The position numbers were made by a program, and so were the translations under genes. The notes under the pieces were generated by a model. The model was not told where the DNA came from and did not search any database. It was given only the letters and a program-made list of their open reading frames with translations. Source: Bacteroidales bacterium UBA3289 (GTDB lineage Bacteria > Bacteroidota > Bacteroidia > Bacteroidales > UBA932). Taken from it: 64,000 nt of DNA. Below are positions 25,150 to 33,949 of this stretch, one piece after another. The stretch lies in the NCBI GenBank assembly GCA_002361625.1, contig DETL01000007.1, positions 13,984-77,983 on the forward strand, in the 5' to 3' direction. Each line of letters starts with the position of its first letter. Position 1 is the stretch's first letter.

Positions 25150-25188
25150 AGGAGGACTCGTGCCCGTAAGGCGTACAGTCCTCCTTTT
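25150..25188 (+). terminator. Terminator after rpmA
   Basis: AGGAGGACT (25150-25158) pairs with AGTCCTCCT (25177-25185) and runs into a short T stretch. It lies between rpmA and serS, 16 nt before the serS ATG, so it may also act as an attenuator for serS. Confidence 0.75.
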
Positions 25189-25203
25189 ACTTTAACTGGT
25201 AAC

Positions 25204-26475
25204 ATGCTTACACTCAAACTTCTTCGGGACGATCCCGAATACGTAATCAAGAAATTGGCGGTCAAGCATTTCGACGCCCGCGCCATTGTGGAAAAGGTCA
25301 TCGCCCTGGATGACAACCGCAAGGCCCTCCAGACCGAGTCCGACGCCCTCCTCTCCCAGCAGAAAAAGGCTGCCGCCGCCATCGGTGCGCTGATGAAGCA
25401 GGGCAAGAAGGAAGAGGCCGAGGCCGCCAAGGCCGAAGTCGCCGCCCTCAAGGCCCGTTCCACCGACCTTCTCAAACAGGCCGATGACAACAATACCGAG
25501 CTCCAGGCCCAGCTCGTCCTCCTTCCGAACATCCCGTGCGACCTCGTCCCCGAGGGGGCCGGTGCCGAGGACAACCTCGTCGTGAAGATGGGCGGCGTCG
25601 AGCCTCAGCTTCCCGAAAACGCCCTCCCGCACTGGGAGCTTGCCCGGAAATACGACATCATCGACTTCGACCTGGGTGTGAAGATCACCGGCGCCGGTTT
25701 CCCGGTCTATAAGGGCAAGGGTGCCCGCCTGCAGCGCGCCCTCATCAACTTCTTCCTGGACCGCAACACCGCTGCGGGCTACCAGGAGGTGGAACCTCCG
25801 GTGATGGTCAATGCCGCCTCCGGTTTCGGTACCGGCCAGCTTCCCGACAAGGAAGGCCAGATGTACCATGCCACGGTGGATGACTTCTACATGGTCCCGA
25901 CCGCCGAGGTCCCGGTGACGAACATCTACCGCGACGTCATCCTCTCCTCTGACCAGTTCCCGCAGAAGCTGACGGCCTACACGCCCTGCTTCCGCCGCGA
26001 GGCCGGTTCCTACGGCAAGGATGTGCGCGGCCTGAACCGCCTGCATCAGTTCGACAAGGTGGAGATCGTCCGGATCGAGAAACCGGAAAACAGTTACGCC
26101 GCCCTCGACGAGATGGTGGCCCATGTGGAGAAACTGGTCCAGGACCTGGGCCTCCGCTACCGGATCCTCCGTCTCTGCGGCGGCGACCTGAGCTTCACAT
26201 CCGCCATCACCTATGACTTCGAACTCTGGTCCGCCGCGCAGGGCCGCTGGCTCGAGATCTCTTCCGTCTCCAACTTCGAGAGCTACCAGGCGAACCGCCT
26301 GAAGTGCCGCTACAAGGACGAGAACGGCAAGACGCAGCTGGTCCACACCCTGAACGGAAGCTCCCTGGCACTGCCGCGCGTCGTTGCGGCGCTCCTGGAG
26401 GACAACCAGAAGGACGGATACATCGAGATTCCGGAAGTCCTGCGTCCCTACACCGGTTTCGATCGCATTGGATAA
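25204..26475 (+). CDS. serS: Seryl-tRNA synthetase
   Basis: A 423-aa class II aminoacyl-tRNA synthetase that charges tRNA-Ser. The N-terminal antiparallel coiled coil (about residues 25-105) is followed by the catalytic core. Motif 2 is visible as FRREAGSYGKDVRGLNR and motif 3 as NGSSLALPRVVAALLE with the conserved Arg. Length is normal. The stop is overlapped by the ruvC start. Confidence 0.97.
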   Translation: MLTLKLLRDDPEYVIKKLAVKHFDARAIVEKVIALDDNRKALQTESDALLSQQKKAAAAIGALMKQGKKEEAEAAKAEVAALKARSTDLLKQADDNNTELQAQLVLLPNIPCDLVPEGAGAEDNLVVKMGGVEPQLPENALPHWELARKYDIIDFDLGVKITGAGFPVYKGKGARLQRALINFFLDRNTAAGYQEVEPPVMVNAASGFGTGQLPDKEGQMYHATVDDFYMVPTAEVPVTNIYRDVILSSDQFPQKLTAYTPCFRREAGSYGKDVRGLNRLHQFDKVEIVRIEKPENSYAALDEMVAHVEKLVQDLGLRYRILRLCGGDLSFTSAITYDFELWSAAQGRWLEISSVSNFESYQANRLKCRYKDENGKTQLVHTLNGSSLALPRVVAALLEDNQKDGYIEIPEVLRPYTGFDRIG

Positions 26476-27025
26476 ACCGCGTACCATACTGGGCATCGAC
26501 CCCGGAACCCAGCTGCTGGGTTTCGGGGTGGTGCGCAGCATCGGGAAGAAGGCCGAGTACGTGGACATGGGCATCCTGGACCTCAGGAAGGAAAAGAATG
26601 CCTACACGAAGCTCCAGGCTATCTATGATACCATCGGCGAGGTGTGCAAGTCGTATCATCCCGACGAGCTCGCCATCGAATCGCCGTTCTACGGAAAAAA
26701 CGCGCAGGTCGTCCTGAAACTCGGCCGCGCCCAGGGGGCTGCCATCATTGCCGCCCTGGAGAACGGGGTCGCTTCCGTGACGGAATATGCGCCCCGGAAA
26801 GCCAAGGAGGCCATTGTCGGCAACGGGGCGGCTTCCAAGGAACAGGTCCAGCTCATGCTGGAGAAAACGCTGGGCGTCACCCTTGCCGCGGAGCATCTGG
26901 ATGCGACGGACGCCCTGGCCATCGCCTTGTGCCATCACTATGAAACTTCGAATCCGCTCGCTTCCGTGAAGGGAAAGGGCGGCTGGGAGCAGTTCCTGAA
27001 GGACCATCCCGAAAGAATCAAATAA
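26468..27025 (+). CDS. ruvC: Crossover junction endodeoxyribonuclease RuvC
   Basis: A 185-aa Holliday-junction resolvase. Catalytic acidic residues occur in ILGIDPGTQLLGFG (first Asp), LAIESPFYGKN (Glu) and HLDATDALAIALCHH (Asp pair), as in RuvC. The start is uncertain. No ATG lies near the domain start; the TTG at 26468, which overlaps the serS stop, gives MDKPRTILGIDPGT and is preferred. The upstream ATG at 26384 would place 28 residues of serS shadow in front of the protein. Confidence 0.88.
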   Translation: MDKPRTILGIDPGTQLLGFGVVRSIGKKAEYVDMGILDLRKEKNAYTKLQAIYDTIGEVCKSYHPDELAIESPFYGKNAQVVLKLGRAQGAAIIAALENGVASVTEYAPRKAKEAIVGNGAASKEQVQLMLEKTLGVTLAAEHLDATDALAIALCHHYETSNPLASVKGKGGWEQFLKDHPERIK

Positions 27026-27042
27026 TTTTTCGGACGCGGGTT

Positions 27043-27070
27043 AAACTTTCACGTGTGCGTGTTGTCTAAT
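27043..27070 (+). promoter_or_regulatory. Possible ECF-sigma promoter for the glycine-rich barrel gene
   Basis: AAACTTT (27043-27049) and GTCTAAT (27064-27070), separated by 14 nt, resemble the AAC / TCTAA elements read by extracytoplasmic-function sigma factors rather than the usual TTTG / TAnnTTTG pair. No sigma gene is adjacent. This is a motif call only. Confidence 0.35.
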
Positions 27071-27120
27071 CCTGTGTTTGTTCCCTAGGTTGGGGAGTAG
27101 TGTGTATTAGTACGAACTGT

Positions 27121-30087
27121 ATGACAACGAGAAGGATTCTTCTGACGATCTTGAGCCTGTTCGCCGCCCTGGCGCTGCAGGCCCAAAACCACAAAGTGAC
27201 GGTGAAGCTGCAGGATGCGGCAAGCGGTGAGCCCGTGGGGTTCGCCACGGTGTCCCTGACCCCGGAAAAAGGCAACGCCAAGTATGCCTTGACCGACCAT
27301 GAAGGAAACGGTGTCGTGGAAAAGGTCCGCGACGGAAAGTACACCTTCAAGGCGGAAATCATGGGCTACAAGAGCTATACTTCCGAGGTGGTGGTGAAGG
27401 GCGCCACGGACCTCGGAACCATCAAGATGGAACTGGACCAGGAGGTGCTGGACGCCGCTTCCGTCTCCGCGACCGGCAACCCCATCATCATCAAGAAGGA
27501 TACGGTGGAGTACAACGCTTCCTCCTTCAAAATCAGCGACGACAACATGCTCGTGGACCTGCTGAAGAAGCTTCCGGGCATCGAAGTCGCCGAGGACGGC
27601 TCCATTACTTCCAACGGTGAAACCATCACCAAGATCACCATCGACGGCAAGACCTTCTTCCTGGACGATCCCCAGATCGCTTCCAACAACATCCCTGCGA
27701 AACTCGTGGAAAAGGTGAAGGTCGTGAAAAAGAAGTCCGAGCAGGCGGAATTCACCGGCATCGATGACGGCAATGATGAGACGGTCATCGACCTGACCGT
27801 GCAGAAGAACATGATGAACGGTGTCTTCGGAAACCTCACGGGCGGCGTGGGACACGATCTTCCGTCTGACAGCAATTCCATCGCGAACGACTGGCGCTAC
27901 ACCGGCAACGGCATGATTGGCCGATTCTCCGACGACAGTCAGATCAGCCTGATCATGAATGGAAACAACACCAACGGCCGTGGATTCACCGACCTGTCCG
28001 GCAATATGATGGGCAATATGATGGGGGGCCGTGGCGGTGGCGGTGGCGGTTTCGGTGGCGGAGACGGCATCAATACCACCTGGATGGGCGGTATCAACGG
28101 CGCTTTCGACCTCCTGGATGACCGGATGCAGTTGGGAGCCAACTACCTGTACAACGGTTCCAATACCGATGTGCAGGAGGAAACCTTCAAGAAAACGTTC
28201 AAGACCGACGGCACCACCCTCCTGACCGATACCGACGGGACCAGCCACCGTCATTCGGACGGACACCGTTTCGGCATGCGGCTGGAGCACAAATTCTCCG
28301 AGAATACGTCCATCCTCCTGATGCCGCAGGTGAACTTCGGCGGGGGCAACTATTCGCAGCAGTCCCTTTTCGAGACGGCCCTGAATTCCATGGACAACAG
28401 GCAGAGTGATGGCTTCTCGAACAATATCGGTGACAATAAGAACTTCACCACCAATGGTTTCGCACTCTTCCGCCAGCGCCTCGGGATCCCTGGCCGCACC
28501 ATCTCCCTGAACACGACCTGGAACTACTCCCGGAATAAGACGGATGGTCTGAACCAGTCCCTCACCAACGAGTATGACGGCCTCGGAAACATCCTTTCCA
28601 CCGATCTGATCAACCAGCGTGTGGACCAGTCCACAACGAACCGGAGCCTCGGAGCCCGCCTCTCCTACACGGAACCCCTGGGCAATTACTTCTATCTGGA
28701 AGGCAGCTACAACATCAACTGGTCGCATTCCAACACGGACAAGCTTGTGTACAACAGCGGCCCCGGCGATCCGAACCCCACCATGAATCCCATCGCCATG
28801 GGCTATTTCCAGACTGGTGAGACGTTCGATGAGACCTACTCCAATCAGGTCGAGAACAAGAACCTGAACCAGAATATCGGCATGGCCGTCATGTACCAGA
28901 ACGACAAGTTGCGGGGACAGTTGGGTGCAGCGGCCTTGCCCAACCGTACCTATAATTACACGAACGGCAAGGAGTACGAGGACTTCCGCTGGAATTTCGC
29001 TCCGCGGGCGATGCTCTTCTACGACTTCACGGACAACGCCAATGTGCGCCTGTTCTACAACGGCCGCAGCAGCCAGCCTTCCACGTCCCAGCTGAATCCC
29101 GTCATGGACAATTCCAATCCGCTGGTCATGACCCTGGGTAACCCTTACCTGACTCCGTATTTCAGCCACAATATCCGCAACGAGTGGGAGTATTCCAACA
29201 AGCAGACCTTCTTCACCGCCCGTCTGAACCTGCAGGCCGGCATGGTGCAGAACCCCATCACCAATGCGACCTGGCTGGAAGGCTTCCGTACGATTTCCTT
29301 CCCGGTGAACGGCGCCAATACCTACAATGCCAACGTGAACATTGTCGTGAACGCTCCGATCGCGAAGTCCAATTTCTCGGTTTCCAACACCCTGCGTGTC
29401 CGGTATAACAAGACCGGCAGTTTCATGGGGCAGAGCGGCCTGGACATGAGCCGGTATTTCAACGAGAAGGAAGAGTTCGATTACGAGAAGTTCCACTCCG
29501 ACTATTTCGAGGACCATACGGACTGGTGGGAGCGTGATTTCCTGGCCAACGACACCCGGATCCTGAACGTGACCGGAAACTTCCGCGCCACGTACCGGAA
29601 CGACTGGGTGGAGGTGATCCTGGGCGCCCGCACCCAGGTGAACAAGCCCTGGTACACCGTGCAGACTGCCGTGAATCCTACCTGGAACAATGCGGCCACC
29701 GCTTCTTTCAGATGGACGGTGGGCGATACCGGTCTGGAACTGAGAACGGACGGCAGCTATCGCTGGTACGAAGGCTACGAGACCGAGCAGCCTACCCGCT
29801 TCATCTGGAATGCGACCATTTCCAAGAGCATCTTCAAGCGCCGGGCGACCATCGCCATCCGCGCCTACGATATCCTGGACCAGTCCCAGAACCTGTCTGT
29901 CTCCCAGAGCGAGACCTACTATACGGAAAGCCGCAACAACACGCTGGGCCGCTACATCGTCGCCGCCTTCACCTGGCGCTTCGGCACCTTCAACGGCAAC
30001 CGGAACGGCGGTTTCCGTGGCCCCGGCGGTCCCGGCGGTCCCGGCGGCCGTGGCGGTTTCGGCGGTGGCAGGCCGCCCATGTTCTAA
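27121..30087 (+). CDS. TonB-receptor-like outer-membrane beta-barrel protein, glycine-rich
   Basis: A 988-aa outer-membrane protein. It has a signal peptide (MTTRRILLTILSLFAALALQ), a CnaB/carboxypeptidase-regulatory-like domain (about residues 22-100), a plug-like region with DLLKKLPGIEVAEDGSITSN, and a large barrel ending in ITWRFG-like strands. This is the outer-membrane barrel family without a true SusC signature. Two Gly-rich segments stand out: one near residues 295-315 in the barrel and one at the very C-terminus before RPPMF. The ATG at 27121 is preferred because the signal peptide begins there; the GTG at 27100 adds seven residues. The cargo is unknown. Envelope maintenance or metal/peptide uptake are both possible. 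Confidence 0.82.
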   Translation: MTTRRILLTILSLFAALALQAQNHKVTVKLQDAASGEPVGFATVSLTPEKGNAKYALTDHEGNGVVEKVRDGKYTFKAEIMGYKSYTSEVVVKGATDLGTIKMELDQEVLDAASVSATGNPIIIKKDTVEYNASSFKISDDNMLVDLLKKLPGIEVAEDGSITSNGETITKITIDGKTFFLDDPQIASNNIPAKLVEKVKVVKKKSEQAEFTGIDDGNDETVIDLTVQKNMMNGVFGNLTGGVGHDLPSDSNSIANDWRYTGNGMIGRFSDDSQISLIMNGNNTNGRGFTDLSGNMMGNMMGGRGGGGGGFGGGDGINTTWMGGINGAFDLLDDRMQLGANYLYNGSNTDVQEETFKKTFKTDGTTLLTDTDGTSHRHSDGHRFGMRLEHKFSENTSILLMPQVNFGGGNYSQQSLFETALNSMDNRQSDGFSNNIGDNKNFTTNGFALFRQRLGIPGRTISLNTTWNYSRNKTDGLNQSLTNEYDGLGNILSTDLINQRVDQSTTNRSLGARLSYTEPLGNYFYLEGSYNINWSHSNTDKLVYNSGPGDPNPTMNPIAMGYFQTGETFDETYSNQVENKNLNQNIGMAVMYQNDKLRGQLGAAALPNRTYNYTNGKEYEDFRWNFAPRAMLFYDFTDNANVRLFYNGRSSQPSTSQLNPVMDNSNPLVMTLGNPYLTPYFSHNIRNEWEYSNKQTFFTARLNLQAGMVQNPITNATWLEGFRTISFPVNGANTYNANVNIVVNAPIAKSNFSVSNTLRVRYNKTGSFMGQSGLDMSRYFNEKEEFDYEKFHSDYFEDHTDWWERDFLANDTRILNVTGNFRATYRNDWVEVILGARTQVNKPWYTVQTAVNPTWNNAATASFRWTVGDTGLELRTDGSYRWYEGYETEQPTRFIWNATISKSIFKRRATIAIRAYDILDQSQNLSVSQSETYYTESRNNTLGRYIVAAFTWRFGTFNGNRNGGFRGPGGPGGPGGRGGFGGGRPPMF

Positions 30088-30208
30088 ACCGATCCCGTAC
30101 TCCCTCGATTCGAAGGATTGTTGGCGCTCATCAGAGCGCCCGGCGGAGGCCGTGTCCGTCAGGACTTATAGGCCGGGAGCCGCAGGGGTATTAGGGGGCA
30201 GAGCCCCC
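30088..30208. other. Intergenic stretch rich in short hairpins
   Basis: No gene is seen. It contains GGCGCTC (30123-30129) with GAGCGCC (30134-30140) around loop ATCA, and GGGGGC (30194-30199) with GCCCCC (30203-30208) around AGA. The composition suggests a repeated intergenic element, but no second copy was found in the window. Confidence 0.5.
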
Positions 30209-31225
30209 TCAAAAGGCGGTCACATACGACCGCCATTTTTCGATCAGGGCGGTCATGTCCGCGGGGAGGGGGGCTTCCAGGAAGATGCGTTCGCCCGTGC
30301 GGGGATGGGTGAAGCCCAGGGTACGGGCGTGGAGGGCCTGCCGGGGACAGATCGCGAAGCAGTTCTGGATGAACTGGCGGTATTTGGCGTAGATGGTGCC
30401 CTGGCGGATTTCCGCTCCGCCGTAGCGTTCGTCGTTGAAGAGGGGATGGCCGATGGAGGACATGTGCACGCGGATCTGGTGCGTCCGGCCCGTTTCCAGG
30501 CGGCATTCCACCACGGTGATGAAGCCGTAGCGCTCCAGCACCTTCCAGTGGGTGACGGCCCACTTGCCTTTCTCCGGATCGTCATAGACGCGGAAGCGCA
30601 GCCGGTCGTTCGGGTCCCGTCCGATGGTGCCGGAAATGGTTCCCTCATCCTCCGCCAGGTTGCCCCAAACCACGGCCGTATAGACCCGGTCAATGGAATG
30701 GACGAAGAACTGGTCGGCCAGGTGCGCCTGGGCGGGAGGATTCTTCGCCACGACCAGGAGACCGCTCGTATCCTTGTCGATGCGGTGCACCAGCACCCCC
30801 ATCCGTTCGTCGCCCTCCTCCGGTCCCTGGGAAATCCCCAGATAGTAGGCCAGGGCATTGACAAGCGTTCCGTTGTAATTCCCGTGCCCGGGGTGGACGA
30901 CCATGCCGGCGGGTTTGTTCACGACCAGCACGTCCTCGTCCTCATAGACGATGTCCAGGGGAATGTTCTCCGGAAGGATTTCCACACCCCGGCGTTCGTA
31001 GGGCATCACGAACTTGATGATGTCGCAGGGGCGGATGATGGTATTGGCCTTCGCGGGCTTGTCGTTCACGAGGACATAGCCCAGCTTGATGGCCTGCTGG
31101 ACCCGGTTCCGGGACGTCCCTTCCTGGTGGGTGGCAATGAACTTGTCCACCCTGAGGGGCGCCTGTCCCTTGTCCGCGACCAGGCGGAAATGCTCAAAGA
31201 GTTCTTCTTCCTGGTAGTCGGTCAT
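30209..31225 (-). CDS. RluA/RluD-family pseudouridine synthase
   Basis: A 338-aa enzyme that isomerises uridines in rRNA. An N-terminal S4 RNA-binding domain (about residues 16-75) is followed by the catalytic domain, with HRIDKDTSGLLVVAKN near residue 145 holding the catalytic Asp. The late HQIRVHMSSIGHPL is a typical RluA-family motif. The size and S4 domain favour an RluD-like role (23S rRNA helix 69), but RluC-like targets are not excluded. ATG overlaps the PASTA-gene stop (ATGA). Confidence 0.92.
   Translation of the reverse strand: MTDYQEEELFEHFRLVADKGQAPLRVDKFIATHQEGTSRNRVQQAIKLGYVLVNDKPAKANTIIRPCDIIKFVMPYERRGVEILPENIPLDIVYEDEDVLVVNKPAGMVVHPGHGNYNGTLVNALAYYLGISQGPEEGDERMGVLVHRIDKDTSGLLVVAKNPPAQAHLADQFFVHSIDRVYTAVVWGNLAEDEGTISGTIGRDPNDRLRFRVYDDPEKGKWAVTHWKVLERYGFITVVECRLETGRTHQIRVHMSSIGHPLFNDERYGGAEIRQGTIYAKYRQFIQNCFAICPRQALHARTLGFTHPRTGERIFLEAPLPADMTALIEKWRSYVTAF
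30211..30240. terminator. Bidirectional terminator inside the end of the rluD-type gene
   Basis: GGCGGTC (30215-30221) pairs with GACCGCC (30228-30234). It is flanked by AAAA on the left and TTTTT on the right, so it can stop both the + strand barrel gene and the minus-strand pseudouridine synthase. For the latter the stem encodes the last residues (WRSYVTAF) and the T-run overlaps the stop codon. Confidence 0.7.
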
Positions 31226-32037
31226 TTCTTCTCGGCCGGCATTTTTTCAGGGTCCAGGGTAAGATACAGGTTCACGGCGGTCCCGTACGTACGGGCCTGG
31301 CCGGCATAATCCTGCTTATAGACGACGGCGTTCATGGAGTCCGCGTAGGAACGGATGTCCGTGTCGAACCGTACGCGTCCCACGTTCAGGCTGCGGTCGT
31401 GCAGGGCGTCCACGGCGCGGATGTACTTCATGCCGATCACCTTGGGAACGGTGGTCGGCTGCTGGTCGGAGGAGAGTCCGAGGGTGAGGTCCACCTCGCT
31501 TCCGCTGACGACGAGGTCGCCGGGGCGGACGGTGCGTCCCCGGACCGTCTGCCGCAGGACGTTGTTCGTCGCGATATCCTGCGTATAATTGAGCTTGCCG
31601 AGGGTCAGGCCGCGGTTGTTGAGCTCGGAACGCGCCTCGTTCAGGGAGTAGCCCACCAGGTTGGGCATCACCACTTTCCGGGGAACGATGGAGTTGATGG
31701 TCAGGAAGATGCTGCGTCCCTTCTTGACGGTGGAACCCGCCTTGGGGGACTGCCGGTAGATGACACCGGCGCCGAGCCGGCGGACGAATACGGAATCCGT
31801 CACCTTCACGCCGACATGTCCGTCACGCGCCACCTGCTGGGCTTCCGCCACGGTCATGTTCGTAAAATCGGGCACCGGCACCGTCTGGTTGTGCCGGGTG
31901 ATGATTCCGAGGGCCACCTGGGCGATCAGGAGAAGCCCCACCACCAGCGCCACGGCCAGCAGCAGGTTCCGCACGATCCAGTTGGACAGGATGCTCTTCG
32001 CCTTTTCTTTTGTATCCTGGGTTATCTTCTTTGCCAT
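31222..32037 (-). CDS. PASTA-domain membrane protein
   Basis: A 271-aa protein with a short basic cytoplasmic N-terminus, one membrane helix (about residues 25-48, LLLAVALVVGLLLIAQVALG) and three PASTA repeats (about 50-115, 118-190, 192-262) in the periplasm. Landmarks include VPDFTNMTVAEAQQVA, MPNLVGYSLNEARSEL and VPKVIGMKYIRAVDAL. There is no kinase domain, unlike Firmicutes Stk proteins. In Bacteroidales this gene often precedes an rluD-type synthase, as here. PASTA domains bind muropeptides or penicillin-binding proteins, so a cell-wall sensing or scaffold role is inferred. ATG at 32037 is used because the upstream in-frame codons lie over the promoter. Confidence 0.88.
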   Translation of the reverse strand: MAKKITQDTKEKAKSILSNWIVRNLLLAVALVVGLLLIAQVALGIITRHNQTVPVPDFTNMTVAEAQQVARDGHVGVKVTDSVFVRRLGAGVIYRQSPKAGSTVKKGRSIFLTINSIVPRKVVMPNLVGYSLNEARSELNNRGLTLGKLNYTQDIATNNVLRQTVRGRTVRPGDLVVSGSEVDLTLGLSSDQQPTTVPKVIGMKYIRAVDALHDRSLNVGRVRFDTDIRSYADSMNAVVYKQDYAGQARTYGTAVNLYLTLDPEKMPAEKK

Positions 32038-32059
32038 AAGGTCGTTTCGTTTCAATTTC

Positions 32060-32067
32060 CAAAGATA
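32060..32067 (-). promoter_or_regulatory. Minus-strand -7 box TATCTTTG for the PASTA gene
   Basis: TATCTTTG on the minus strand, 23 nt before the ATG at 32037; the -33 element is weak. Confidence 0.55.
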
Positions 32068-32114
32068 GCTATTTTTTCCGGAACAATGGCCGGGAATGCA
32101 ATATTCGGCGTTCC

Positions 32115-32145
32115 TTTGTTTTTTATTCAAAATAGCGTATATTTG
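32115..32145 (+). promoter_or_regulatory. Promoter of the structured RNA and TPR gene
   Basis: TTTG (32115-32118) and TATATTTG (32138-32145) separated by 19 nt, an exact Bacteroides -33/-7 pair. Transcription should begin near 32149-32152, leaving about 177 nt before the next ATG. Confidence 0.8.
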
Positions 32146-32151
32146 TGAAAA

Positions 32152-32325
32152 ATTGTGACTGTTTTTAGTCATCTATATGCTTCCTGATAAGTCCTGAACG
32201 GGAAAACTGGGAAATTTTTACACTAAAGGACAGGAAGCTTTTCTGGAGGCGCTGTGCTCGGGCACGGTCAGCCTCTCCTTTAGTGGTCTTTCCCAGGCCA
32301 TCCCGTTGAGACCGACTGTGCTCTT
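32152..32325 (+). ncRNA. Highly structured leader or non-coding RNA, family not recognised
   Basis: Five nested pairings form one long rod: AACGGGA (32197-32203) with TCCCGTT (32301-32307); CTGGGAAA (32207-32214) with TTTCCCAG (32289-32296); CACTAAAGGA (32221-32230) with TCCTTTAGTG (32276-32285); GAGGC (32246-32250) with GCCTC (32271-32275); and GTGC (32254-32257) with GCAC (32262-32265). A 14-nt bulge (32231-32244) begins CAGGAAGC, which is perfectly complementary to GCTTCCTG at 32179-32186. That pairing would compete with or knot through the rod. The size and rod shape recall 6S RNA, but no diagnostic 6S sequence was recognised. It may instead be a switch controlling the downstream TPR gene. 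Confidence 0.6.
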
Positions 32326-32328
32326 TAC

Positions 32329-33942
32329 ATGGAAGTTATGGATAGAGTCGTCGGGTCACTCCTCTTGTGGATCTTTCTTTTTACCGGCTGTGCTTCCCCG
32401 GGCGGGGGCAGGCAGGAGGCTTTGTCGGCGTTGGAGAAGACGGCGGAACTGGACCGTTCGGGCGTGAACATCGTCGATCCGGACATCCTGGCCCCGGCGC
32501 TGTCCTACATTCCCTCGCATGGAAACGATGAGGAAAAGATGATGCTGTGGTACTATCTGGGCCGGATCCAGTTCAACCAGGGCGCCCTCGTGGATGCCGC
32601 CGTCTCCTTCGAAAGGGCGGGTGAATGGGCGGAAAAGGCTGGCAACCAGCATTTTGTCGGACTGGTCAACCGTTCCATGGCGGGCATCTTCAACTGGACC
32701 ATGAATGTGCGGGAGGATTCCCTTCACCTCCGCCGGGCGGTCAATGCCTTCGATGCGGCCGGTGATACGCTTCATTCCGCCGAAGCCGGACTCCGGCTGG
32801 CCGTCGCCTATTACAATGACCGGAAATGGGACAAGGCCTATGCCCAGTTCATGAAGATCCGTCCTTCCGCCATGAAGAACGAGATGCTGGCTTTCCGCTA
32901 CCGGCTGTGCCTGGGATCGTTCCTGCTCGATGCTCCCCGGGATTACGGGGTGAAGGATGCCTTGGGACTGTTCGAAGACGCCCTCGCATTCAATCCCGTC
33001 CTGCCCATGGAAAAGTGCATCGACTATGGATACGCCCTCACCCTTGCCGGCCGGGAAAGGGAAGCGCTTCCGCTGTGGGACAGCCTGGAACGCACCCATT
33101 CCGAAGGCCTGCTGCAGCTCGATTACCGGAGATACTGCTATCTGAAAGCCCAGGGCCGGACGGCGGAGGCCATGCCGTACCTGGAGCGGAGCGCCCGGCT
33201 GCAGGATTCCGTCCTCCGGATCCAGACGTCCGAAATGGTCAGCCGTTCGCAGCGGAACCATATGGAGGCCGTGGCCCGGGAGGAAAGGTCGGAAGCGGAA
33301 CGGGAACGCGACCTGCACCGGGGGATGATGGCGGTCATTTCCCTCGTTCTCGTGCTGCTGGTCCTGGCGAGCGTCGTCCTTATCCAGAAGGAACGGGGGA
33401 AACGCCTGGAGTCCCAGCAGACGCTGGAAGACACCCGGCGCCTCGTGGCCCGGCTGGAAGAGGCGGAGAAACGTTATCTGACCAAGATCCATACGCTCAG
33501 CCGCGACGTGCGGAATACCCGGTCGGCCCTGGAAACGGCCCGGTCGGAGTATCTTTACCTTTTCCGGAGCAGCTACCGGAAACTCGGGGAACTGTTCGAG
33601 GCGAAGTATTATGCCAAATCGGACGTGTCCCTGAGCAAGAAAGTGGGTGACATCCTGAAGGGGATCGACGGGGGACAGGACGGTAATCTGCAGCTACTCC
33701 GTTTCATCGAAGACAAGCTGGACCGGCCCGTCACCCGTCTCCGGGAGGATATCCCCGATCTGAAGGACGACGAGATGTGGCTGTTCTGCTACCTGGTGAT
33801 CGGCTATGACGCCTCCCTGATTTCGCTGCTCATGGATGTGGGCAGCATCAACACGGTCTATTCCCGGAAGAAACGCCTGCTGGAGCGGATCAAGCGGCTG
33901 CCTCCCGCACGGGCCAAACGGTATCTGGACCTGATCGACTGA
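32329..33942 (+). CDS. TPR-type membrane regulator with coiled coil and C-terminal HTH-like region
   Basis: A 537-aa protein. The lipoprotein-like signal (SLLLWIFLFTGC) is followed by helical repeats of TPR type (about residues 30-310), a membrane helix (about 330-355, GMMAVISLVLVLLVLASVV), a coiled coil (about 360-430) and a C-terminal domain (about 440-537). That domain's DDEMWLFCYLVIGYDASLI segment followed by NTVYSRKKRLLERI resembles a degenerate LuxR-type helix-turn-helix. This architecture is common among Bacteroidota regulators that sense outside the cytoplasm and act on DNA or RNA inside. Start may be 32329 or 32338. It lies directly behind the structured RNA and is followed by lnt with its own promoter. 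Target unknown. Confidence 0.78.
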   Translation: MEVMDRVVGSLLLWIFLFTGCASPGGGRQEALSALEKTAELDRSGVNIVDPDILAPALSYIPSHGNDEEKMMLWYYLGRIQFNQGALVDAAVSFERAGEWAEKAGNQHFVGLVNRSMAGIFNWTMNVREDSLHLRRAVNAFDAAGDTLHSAEAGLRLAVAYYNDRKWDKAYAQFMKIRPSAMKNEMLAFRYRLCLGSFLLDAPRDYGVKDALGLFEDALAFNPVLPMEKCIDYGYALTLAGREREALPLWDSLERTHSEGLLQLDYRRYCYLKAQGRTAEAMPYLERSARLQDSVLRIQTSEMVSRSQRNHMEAVAREERSEAERERDLHRGMMAVISLVLVLLVLASVVLIQKERGKRLESQQTLEDTRRLVARLEEAEKRYLTKIHTLSRDVRNTRSALETARSEYLYLFRSSYRKLGELFEAKYYAKSDVSLSKKVGDILKGIDGGQDGNLQLLRFIEDKLDRPVTRLREDIPDLKDDEMWLFCYLVIGYDASLISLLMDVGSINTVYSRKKRLLERIKRLPPARAKRYLDLID

Positions 33943-33949
33943 ATCGTCC

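Noticed and set aside
27980..28075. A short Gly-coding repeat in the barrel gene taken as a possible mobile or CRISPR-like repeat
   Set aside because: It is simple codon repetition for Gly inside one open frame, with no spacers or flanking duplications.
32152..32325. SRP RNA, tmRNA or RNase P RNA
   Set aside because: The SRP tetraloop region, the tmRNA tRNA-like ends and the RNase P P4 sequences are not present; only the rod shape is shared with SRP and 6S RNA.
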